From Chanodichthys erythropterus (Eukaryota; Chordata; Actinopteri; Cypriniformes; Xenocyprididae): a DNA stretch of 64,000 nt. Shown in pieces: positions 56,751 to 64,000 of the stretch. The first letter of the stretch is position 1; each line of letters opens with the position of its first letter. The stretch is from positions 43,707,238 through 43,771,237 of the forward strand of contig NC_090228.1 in NCBI RefSeq assembly GCF_024489055.1. The letters run 5' to 3'. The position numbers and the translations under genes were made by a program. The notes beneath the pieces were generated by a model. It did not search any database. It had not been told where the DNA came from and saw nothing but the letters and a program-made list of their open reading frames with translations.

Positions 56751-57598
56751 TAGAAATTTAAATATATATATTCTATAAATGCAGGTACATTTGGTGTCCA
56801 AAGTCATTATTGTTTTCTGCTTTTTTCAGATGGTTATATTTTTAATTAGTTTAATAATTTGTTACACATTGTCATGGATCACAATCTTTTTATAATTGTT
56901 AATTAATTGTATTTAGCCCTAAATAGTCATTTTCCAAATCCTACTACATTAAATTGTTTAAAAATAACTTTGAGACAAAACAATGGCTCTAACATATTCT
57001 AAGATATGTCAGTACATGTTGCTTTAAGTTAAAAGAGCTCAAACATCCATTTTAGTCCTGGATTACTTTAAGCCTCGTCTGTGAAACCAGGGACAATATT
57101 TATTTTGTAAAATGTCAAAATTGTTACCACAATATTAAAAAGAAAACAGGGATTATCATTGATCACACAGTGGGTTCTTTAAACATCTTTTAATCATGAT
57201 TTCATTAGTGCCATGTGCTCCTAGCATTTCTGCTAGCAAGTAGCAAGTTTAAAACGGTAAGTTCTGTTACGTCAAAATCAGTTACCAGGTAACAATGTTG
57301 ACAGTATGTAACAGAGTTGATCAGTATTATATATAAATCTTTCTCTTTTTTTAAGTTAAAAAAGTAAGTAACTTGTGTTTTTGCAAGCACTGAATTAATA
57401 AAAATTGAAGTTTTCAAGATGATACTGGAAAGAAAATAAAATTTCTGTTAGTGAGCAGTTTTTTTTCCTGAACTTTTTTTGTCAATCGATTGCCTCAAAA
57501 ATGTTTAATTTAAGAAATTCAAAGTTTTAGTAAGCAGAATTGGCAGGTTTTTATTTTGTACTCATGCGTTTTAATTATTCTTAACTTGAAAGGTTCGA
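56751..57598. other. Gene-free stretch after the array
   Basis: AT-rich sequence with no gene and no recognisable repeat. Confidence 0.45.
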
Positions 57599-57663
57599 GT
57601 ACACTAATTCATACTTTAACTTACTTAGTTAACATAAGTAAGTTAAAGTATGAATTAGTGTAC
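57599..57663. repeat. Perfect 29-bp inverted repeat, 7-bp loop
   Basis: GTACACTAATTCATACTTTA and the rest of the arm (to 57627) returns exactly inverted from 57635 to 57663 around GTTAACA. Imperfect pairing continues one step further (GGTT / AACC). Confidence 0.92.
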
Positions 57664-57839
57664 TGAAACCTTAACATTATCATGTAATTTAGTGTAAACA
57701 TAGCTAGCTATAACAAGTTCATAAAATGCTAACATGTTAACAATAGCATGATAAACACTTGCTGAATGAGTTCAGCAATATAAAGCATTTAACATGCTCT
57801 CAAACCAAGCCAAACTAAATTAGCATAACAAAACATTAA

Positions 57840-59345
57840 AGGGGTGGTTCAGTGGTTTTTTTTTTCTAGGCTTGATTGTGTTTTTGGGGCACAGTTTAAC
57901 ATGTCTTAATGCTTCGGATTTTTTTGAAAACGCTGTATTTTTCATATATTTTACCTTTTATTCTACACCTCTGTTTCCATTGTCATATGAACGGCTCGTT
58001 TGACTTCCTGCTTTTGGCTATGAAGCCACTCCCTCTGAAATATGCAGTGTGCTGAGATTGGTTAGCAGGTTGGTAGCTGGTCCAGTGAATCGTGATTCGC
58101 TGAAGTGTCCAGAAACGCCACACCCCTTACGATTCGTAGTTACATGCTTCAGTGGAAATGTAAATAATGGCATCTATATTGCTGTATCAAATTGAGCCTG
58201 AATCAGACCCAGATGAAGAGGGTCAAGCAGAACAGTTTTATCCTGATTAAAGCTTTACTGTAGCCAAAAATATGCCTGAGTAGTAGCATTTTTGTAAAGG
58301 TATCGTTTAATTTATAGCATGAACAACTGTTTGTCTATGAACATAGAAGTTTGTTGGAGAAGTATGCACTAGAATTTAGCTAACTGGCTAGCGAAGCAAA
58401 AAATGAGTTGCTCTTTGTATATGTCCTTGATGCAACAAAAAATAGCAACAGAACTAAATGTTTAAAAGACACGTACAAACAATAAAACATACTTACAGTT
58501 TGAAGCTACGGTGACCAGGAGGGGACATGTTTGGTTCATTTAGTTTTGTTGTGGCCAAAAATATAAACTCGTGGCCACGAGATCATTTTGTTGAGGTAAT
58601 AACATCCTTATGTCGTGGCCACGCGATGTAAAGTTGTGGTCTCAAGATCATATGGAGAGGGAACGATTTATTTTTCTCGTGGCCGCGACTTCATTATGTT
58701 GAGGGAACAACATCTAATTCTCATGGCCATGAGTTAAATGCGTAAACAACCTGCGTGACCATAGCAACCTGGAATTATCACATGAGTAGGCCTATAATAA
58801 TTTTTATTTTTAATTTAGAAAAAGAACGGAATTAAGAAATTATTATATTAACATAGTGCATATTATATTGTATTGCGCACGATGTTGCTTAGACAGCATT
58901 CAAATAAAGTTTATAAATGTTTAAACGTACATTTTAATTCCATCCCACAGTCTTTTAAATCCATTCACTTATCGTTTATTTTTTATTTAATATTTTTATA
59001 TTATTAGTTACGTTTGTACATTTATTTGCTTTATTTCCCCCTTAATTTCCCATGTTTCTTTATCTAATTAATATTCTGTACTTTATGTTACTGAAAGTTT
59101 GTATCATGGTCTCATCCATTTGTGATAATTCCAGGTTGCTGCGTGTTGTCATACATGTCGTTCCCTCAACATAATGAAGTCGTGGCCACTAGAAAAAATA
59201 TAACGTTCCCTCACCATATGATCTCGAGGCCATGACATTGCATTGAACTTTTAGCTCTGTAATTTTGCAGATACTATTTATGGTCAAGCAGCAACATTAC
59301 ACACTATCTAAAGTTAAAAAAGTGAAATCGCAATGAACCACCCCT
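57840..59345. mobile_element. TTAA-inserting element, family 4 (1.5 kb)
   Basis: The ends AGGGGTGGTTCA and TGAACCACCCCT are perfect inverted repeats between TTAA at 57836-57839 and 59346-59349. It contains a nested foldback (about 58640-59240) and no transposase. Confidence 0.88.
58640..59240. repeat. Nested foldback, arms of about 80 bp
   Basis: GACTTCATTATGTTGAGGGA at 58687-58706 is matched inverted by TCCCTCAACATAATGAAGTC near 59162. AGATCATATGG and CATATGATCT mark the outer parts. The arms are roughly 90 percent complementary around 450 bp of AT-rich DNA. Repeated GTGGCCACGAG-type palindromes lie just left of it. Confidence 0.75.
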
Positions 59346-59349
59346 TTAA

Positions 59350-59961
59350 TCACTACTAAATCTGCCACTTGACATTAATCTTGCACACACAAAAATAAAA
59401 TTCAGGCAACAACAGATGCTGACCAACAGCAATAGACACTTTGTTGGGTTTTGTCAAACGCTGTCTGTTGCCATTGGTCAACGCTTGTTTTCGCTGATTG
59501 AACATCATGTACTCCAACATTCTTTCTGGCTTGGCTAAAAGGGCGATGTAGTTTGTCCAGTTGTGTGTCTGTACTCCTGTTTAAGAATCTACATCACTTG
59601 CAAATTTCTAAAGGCATTACTCATCACAAATATCATGGAGTAAAAGGACATTTACTTTTTCAAAAATGTAGTCAAGTAGAGAGTAAAAGTTACTAATATA
59701 TTTGATACTCAGTAAAACTAAAGTTGCCAAAAAGATGTTCAAATACAGTAACTAAATACTTTCTCAAATACTTCATATCACTGATAATAATAAGATGGTA
59801 TACATCTGGAACAGAAGACTTTTGTACAGATTTGTACTTTTGCATAATATCTAATTATTGTCCTCATGAATTATAGAAACAGGTAGAAATTGTGAGAAAC
59901 TGTGTGAATTGTTTAAGGTGGAGTACAAGTCCTGAAGTTTGGGCAGGTGCACACCAATGCA
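59350..59961. other. Gene-free stretch with a hAT subterminal remnant
   Basis: At about 59640-59770, AGTCAAGTAGAGAGTAAAAG, TTTGATACTCAGT and GTTGCCAAAAAG are the inverted counterpart of the subterminal sequence at 3260-3340 of the ZBED-type hAT. No ends or target duplication were found. Confidence 0.5.
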
Positions 59962-60285
59962 CATCCTGATATTGCTGAGTTATATGCGTTCCTGGGTTAA
60001 CATATATTGTCGATCCTGGAACAACATTCCATTTTGAAAATTTAGTCTTAACACTATTCCTACCCCTAAACCTAAACCTACCCATAAGTTATCCGAAAAA
60101 TCAGTGATAGAAATGCTAGATGAATAACACTGATGTAGAAGCACCAATTCATGATTTTAAGCTTAAACTTGACATTATCTGTAAACTTGTCCCTCAAATC
60201 TGATTGGTTGATTTGAATGTTGTTCCAAGATCAACAAAAATGTTGACCCAGGAACATGTTGAACTCAGCAATATCAGGTTATGCC
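59962..60285. mobile_element. Foldback MITE (ends CCTGATATTGCTGAGTT)
   Basis: CCTGATATTGCTGAGTT at 59967 is mirrored by AACTCAGCAATATCAGG ending at 60280. Further in, GATCCTGGAACAACATTC pairs with GAATGTTGTTCCAAGATC. Half of the same repeat is seen at 54430-54560. Confidence 0.75.
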
Positions 60286-61628
60286 ACACCAGTCATCCTT
60301 TCAGCTGACAGTCTGTTGCAGTCTCTTTTTTTAATCTCTGATTTGCTGGCTGACCCAAACCAGCTATAGAAGTGCACAGAACCGACAGCTGAGTAAAACT
60401 GTGTCATCGGAGCCTGTTGCAGTTTGAACTTTTTCAGTTGACAAAGTAAGTACAACCTCCTTTGGGCTATTTTCACAGTGAAATTGATGTGATTGTCCCA
60501 CTTCAGGTCCTGAGAGATGGTGGTGCCCTGGAACCTGAATGACTCCACTGCCTCCACACCACTGTTCATGATGCTGAGAGGGGGGAGTGCTGGGGGGGAC
60601 TTTCTCCTAAAGTCCACTATCATCCCCACTGTTTTGAGCATGTTCAGCTCAAGGTTATTGTGACTGCACCAGACAGTAAGCTCTTTAACCCCTTGTCTGT
60701 AAGAAGACTCATTACTGTCCTGGATGAGGCCGATGACAGTGAACTTCAGGAGCTTGACAGAGGGGTCTTTAGAGGTGCAGTCATTGTATAGAAGGAGAGG
60801 GTCGGGGGGCCATGGCAGGTCAGGTGGTTCGGGGGGGCAGGGTGGGTTGGGCAGTTCAGGGGGGCAGGGTGGGTCGGGCAGTTCAGGGGGGCATGGCAGG
60901 TCGGGAGATTTGAGGCACCCTTGTGGGTCAGGGCGCCATAACGGGTCAGGTGGTTCAGGGTGCCATGCCGGTGCAGCCTCCGTGGCCTCGGCCACTATGG
61001 CCACAGGTATGTGGCGCCCCCAAATATTCTCGGGAGGAGCTATGGGTCTCTGGGTTAGAGTGGGATCTGGAGCAGGCTCGCAGGCTGGAGCAGAGTCTGT
61101 AGCGGACTCAGGGGCTGGAGCCATCACTGAACGCTGGACAGGGGCTGAAGCCATCACTGGATGCTGGACAGGGGCTGAAGCCATCACTGGATGCTGGTTA
61201 GGGGCTGGAGCCATCACTGGACGCTGGACAGGGGCTGAAGCCATCACTGGATGCTGGTTAGGGGCTGGAGCCATCACTGGACGCTGGTCAGGGGCTGGAG
61301 CCAAGTTTGGAGTGGACTCCACGACTGGAGCAGGCTCTTGAGCTGACTCGGGGACATTAGCCATCTCTAGGCTCTCAATGAGGAAGGGAGTCGCCTCTGG
61401 ATTCTGGACGAAGCAGGGAGTCGCCTCTGGACTCGGGACGAAGGAGAGAGTCGCCTCGGGACAAAGGAGAGAGTCACCTCTGGACGAAGAAGAGAGTCGC
61501 CTCTGGACGAAGAAGAGAGTCGCCTTTGGACTCAGGTAAGGGATGGGAACCGTCTCTGGACTGAGGTCAGGGACTGGATGCTGAGTGAGGAAGAGATACA
61601 GAGCTGTGGCGGCAGCCATCTTGACCAA
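60279..61628 (-). pseudogene. Chimeric open frame: gypsy proline-rich region plus LINE RT C-terminus
   Basis: A 449-codon open frame. Residues 1 to about 280 are low complexity: a 10-residue repeat (APVQRPVMA-like) and a CPPELPDPP-type repeat, typical of the region after gag in a cyprinid gypsy family. From about residue 281 (YNDCTSKDPSVKLLKF, near 60790) the text becomes the C-terminal part of an L2/CR1-like LINE RT (LELNMLKTVGMIVDFRRK, ESFRFQGTTISQDLKW, QFYSAVGSV). The RT active site is upstream of the junction and absent. A LINE insertion truncated at its 5' end into the gypsy element would explain this. Expression is unknown. Confidence 0.7.
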
Positions 61629-62386
61629 GGGCTCAGGTGTGGCGCCATCTTGCGACGAGGCTCTGGAGTGGTGGCCATCTCATGTTGAGGTTCTGGAATG
61701 GCGGCCATCTTGCTCCCAGAGTTGAGGACTTGGGGAACGGCAGGAGGACAGAAATGGACAGACCCATTGGAGGGGCATGCGGAGGGAACTGGCAGGTGAG
61801 ATCTTTGTGTGTTTCTGATAGGGCTGGATGAGTAGGAGACTTCTGGACTTTAACTTCTTCGATTTCGAAACTTGAGCCATTTAAATACAGAATCAGATTA
61901 ATGGACTCGACTAGGGAGTAATAACAAATGAGTTCATTATACCGAATGGTTTCTTATCCAGTCCCATCCAAAAATACACACAGAGCGAGATCTGTGGACA
62001 GCTCACCTCGTAAGAGAACTCAAGAAATTCCTCCACATACCTCTCCAATGGACGGCCATTCTGCCTCAGTCCCCATAGGCAGTCCTCTGCTAGGGTGGTG
62101 TTGTTTTGGTCGGTTCTTCTGTCACATTGCATGGTAATAGGAAACACACACAGTCGATGGAGATTCAATATCAATGTCTTTAATGACAACATGCAGGAGA
62201 TCAATACACATAGCACGACACAGATGTATACAGAGACTTGAGGGAGATCACAAGAAATATATATGGGTCAGACAAAGTGGCAAACAAGGCTAATAAACAG
62301 GACACAGATGGGACTAATAGAACTCAATAAGGGTAACCAAGGGAACAAACTAGTGCTGGGAAAACTGAACAAAAGAACATGTGACA
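60800..62386 (-). mobile_element. Truncated Ty3/gypsy element with 5' LTR and gag fragment
   Basis: On the minus strand an LTR-like block (62386-62120; TGTCAC...TGTGACA ends, ATTAAA-type signal near 62180) is followed at once by gag text (LRQNGRPLERYVEEFLEFSY near 62040). Then a KMAA-x-PEP repeat region and the proline-rich frame follow. Pol and the 3' LTR are missing. No usual leader separates the LTR and gag, so a deletion is likely. Confidence 0.65.
61111..61290. repeat. 30-bp minisatellite, six copies
   Basis: Six exact-length units start at 61111, 61141, 61171, 61201, 61231 and 61261, with consensus GGGGCTGRAGCCATCACTGG then AYGCTGGWYA. Variants alternate (GAAG/ATGC and GGAG/ACGC), suggesting a 60-bp higher-order unit. 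It encodes the 10-residue repeat of the chimeric frame. Confidence 0.92.
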
Positions 62387-63074
62387 CAGGGAAACAAACA
62401 CAGAACACTTACAGATCCAAGCCTATTTTGTGAAAAATTAGCACAAATGTAAGATGGATTACCTGATCCTGGATAGCAAAACATGGGATTTCCAAATCTA
62501 GATCAGTTGGATCCAGATTAAACTTTTTGAACAACTGGACCCAGGTCTGTAAATTCAATCCTCTTCAAGAGGTCTATTTAAAGTAAACTGGATTAGATTA
62601 GAATAATCATGCTCATATTTTCACTGATCAAGGGTTTACAGCATGATCATATGATTTGATTTTATATATTTCACATTTATTAATAAATTGACATTTATTA
62701 CTTATAATAACAATAACTTCAACATTGACTTTTTATTGAATGATACATGTGAATGAATCCTGTGTGTGATCACTTCAGTTTAAAGGTAATTTTAACAGTA
62801 ATATTAAAATGATTTATGTGACAGTACAATAACAAATGAATGACTGTGATTTCCATCAGCACAAATAGAGCTTGAGAAAACACACTGATCTCACCGTCTA
62901 TATGAGGATTCATTACACACATTTATTCTGACATGTTATTTCACTTACAGAAGTTCAGCTGTAGTATTAATGTAATGAAGAGAAAATAAAAGACTAAAAC
63001 ATCTCACTGTTACTGATTCATCATGCAGATCAAAGCATTATAGGTAGAATCTCTCTACAGTCTATTCTGATTCA
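62387..63074. other. Gene-free / 3' UTR of the TRIM-like gene
   Basis: AT-rich sequence without repeats that I recognise. The part next to 63075 is probably the 3' UTR; AATAAA is read on the plus strand only (62986), and no clear minus-strand signal was picked out. Confidence 0.4.
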
Positions 63075-63598
63075 TCAACACAGTCTAACTGATGATTTAT
63101 AACAAACACTAAACCCAGGATAGAGTGGTTGAGTGAATGTGGTCTGGATTGAGTGGATGAGGCTCATTGTGTCTTCAGAGACGCTGTAGAAGGACAGAGT
63201 TCCTGCACTGTGATCCACATACACTCCTATTCTCCTGCTGATGGACTTTACTGGGAGTTTAGTCTCTATCTTATTGTGTAAGAATGAGTAACAGGAGGAA
63301 AAGCAGATCAAACTCCAGGACTGATCGTTATGTCCAAACCAACACTCATTACCACCTCCCTTCCTGCTGATGCTCTTATATGACACTGATATATACACAC
63401 ATTCATCACTCCACTCAGTCTCCCAGTAACAGCGTCCACACACACTCTCTCTACACAACACCTGAAGACGCACATCAAATCTGTCTGGATGATCAGGATA
63501 CGCCTGTTCTGTGTCAGTGACAGTAATCACTCTGTTACTCTCAGACAGACAGAGGTGTTTATGCACTGTGTTCAGATCCAGATTGAGCTGATGGGAAT
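63075..63598 (-). CDS. TRIM-like gene, PRY-SPRY (B30.2) terminal exon
   Basis: The acceptor CCATCAG precedes 63598, and the stop codon lies at 63075. The frame opens SHQLNLDLNTVHKHLCLSES (PRY), followed by VLCRESVCGRCYWETEW and ending TQPLYPGFSVCYKSSVRLC (SPRY). Length (about 174 residues) is normal for one B30.2 domain, and it is intact. B30.2 domains of fish TRIM and NLR proteins act in ligand recognition in innate immunity. The adjoining mini-exon favours a TRIM (TRIM16/25-like or bloodthirsty-type). The internal Met at 63566 is not the true start. Two residues, the doubled Glu-Cys in WSDECVY, look inserted relative to relatives. Confidence 0.88.
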
Positions 63599-63817
63599 CT
63601 GATGGAGATAAAACACATCAGAATCAGGAATTATCAATCTGTCTGATCTTTTAAAAATGCTGAAGTATTGATGCCTCAGTACAGTAAACCAGACACCCTG
63701 TGAAAAGCATAACTTAGGTTATAAACTATAAAACTCTTTTGTCATGTTTTCTTTCTCCTTCTACAGGAAGAACATGAACACACTCAGGGATTTCTTCTTG
63801 TTTTCTTGGTGTCTTAC

Positions 63818-63865
63818 ATTGTAGGAAGTCGTTCCTGGTTCTGGGAACAATGTTGGTGAAAGTGA
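63818..63865 (-). CDS. TRIM-like gene, 48-bp mini-exon
   Basis: Bounded by TTTCCACAG and GTAAGAC on the minus strand. In phase 1 it reads TFTNIVPRTRNDFLQ and joins the B30.2 exon through a split Tyr codon. This short exon between coiled coil and PRY-SPRY is a habit of fish TRIM genes, and it is too short for ORF finders. The gene continues beyond 64000. Confidence 0.8.
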
Positions 63866-64000
63866 CTGTGGAAATCAACAGACATGAAGAGTGTGATTAT
63901 CATGTCAAGAGAAAATGATCCCTGCATCCATTACTAAGACATTTCTAATATGATCTTCTACATGATATGAGATGATGGAGGATAATTTCTGAGAGCAGAT
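63866..64000 (-). other. Intron of the TRIM-like gene
   Basis: No exon is recognised between the mini-exon and the window edge. RING, B-box and coiled-coil exons would lie beyond 64000. Confidence 0.5.

Larger units (their letters stand above)
9356..56760 (-). repeat. Four tandem FINZ-zinc-finger gene units
   Basis: Approximate unit limits are 9356-22390, 24913-35816, 36712-45905 and 49075-56760. Each unit repeats the same order: gypsy pol remnant, 3' flank (CAGCTCTAAAAGACAA, GGCAGCAATGTAG-like text), zinc-finger exon, intron with two hAT MITEs, FINZ exon, 5'UTR exon with promoter. Units 1 and 2 are closest and share a piggyBac relic inside the intron. Units 3 and 4 have other insertions. 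Shorter gaps at 22390-24912, 35817-36711 and 45906-49074 separate them, each with Tc1/mariner sequence. The array implies repeated segmental duplication. Confidence 0.88.

Noticed and set aside
63075..63598. B30.2 exon as part of an NLR (FISNA-NACHT) gene
   Set aside because: The PRY-SPRY sequence alone fits either family, but the 48-bp mini-exon with a phase-1 junction is a TRIM feature.

Overview
This is vertebrate, teleost DNA, most likely from a cyprinid (zebrafish/carp group). The evidence is split genes with GT-AG introns, dense and nested DNA transposons (hAT, Tc1/mariner, piggyBac and Harbinger types) and four C2H2 zinc-finger genes. Each zinc-finger gene starts with the short FINZ peptide (M-x-F-I/V-K-E-E-S/N ... 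E-D-T-E-E-Q-T), which is known as a cyprinid-specific N-terminus. No rRNA, tRNA or CRISPR was seen.

Layout. (1) 1-9355 is a transposon graveyard. A minus-strand Ty3/gypsy element has integrase ahead of reverse transcriptase (Gmr1-like order) and is split by a 3.8-kb ZBED-type hAT with an exact 8-bp target duplication. (2) 9356-56760 holds four tandem copies of one unit, all genes on the minus strand. Each unit has, from high to low coordinate, a conserved promoter/5'UTR exon, a FINZ coding exon, a phase-1 intron full of transposons, a zinc-finger exon, and (beyond the 3' end) an old gypsy pol remnant. Zinc-finger exons are at 11758-13584 (broken), 26579-27750, 37966-38846 and 51851-52917. FINZ exons are at 20525-20744, 33671-33874, 44701-44871 and 55686-55820. 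Joining coordinates gives in-frame products of 447, 333 and 383 aa for genes 2-4. Gene 1 is truncated by a 2-bp loss, and a Harbinger-like MITE separates its last finger. Tc1/mariner copies lie at all three unit-unit junctions. (3) 56760-62400 is again repeats: a 1.5-kb TTAA element with a nested foldback, a foldback MITE, and an open frame made of a gypsy proline-rich region fused to a truncated LINE RT. (4) 62900-64000 holds the 3' end of a TRIM-like gene (mini-exon plus PRY-SPRY exon, minus strand) that runs off the window.

How it fits together. FINZ-ZNF proteins are thought to bind and silence transposons, so this is a repressor cluster embedded in its presumed targets. The paralogous units act as empty-site controls: several insertions can be dated and bounded exactly by comparing one unit with another inside the window. 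The most notable items are the doubled FINZ peptide in genes 1 and 2 (and a partial doubling in gene 3), the transposon-broken gene 1, the Gmr1-like element (the family from which the SCAN domain is thought to derive), the several TTAA-inserting element families, and the Tc1 copies at the duplication junctions. I found no sequence that clearly demands an entirely new biological system.
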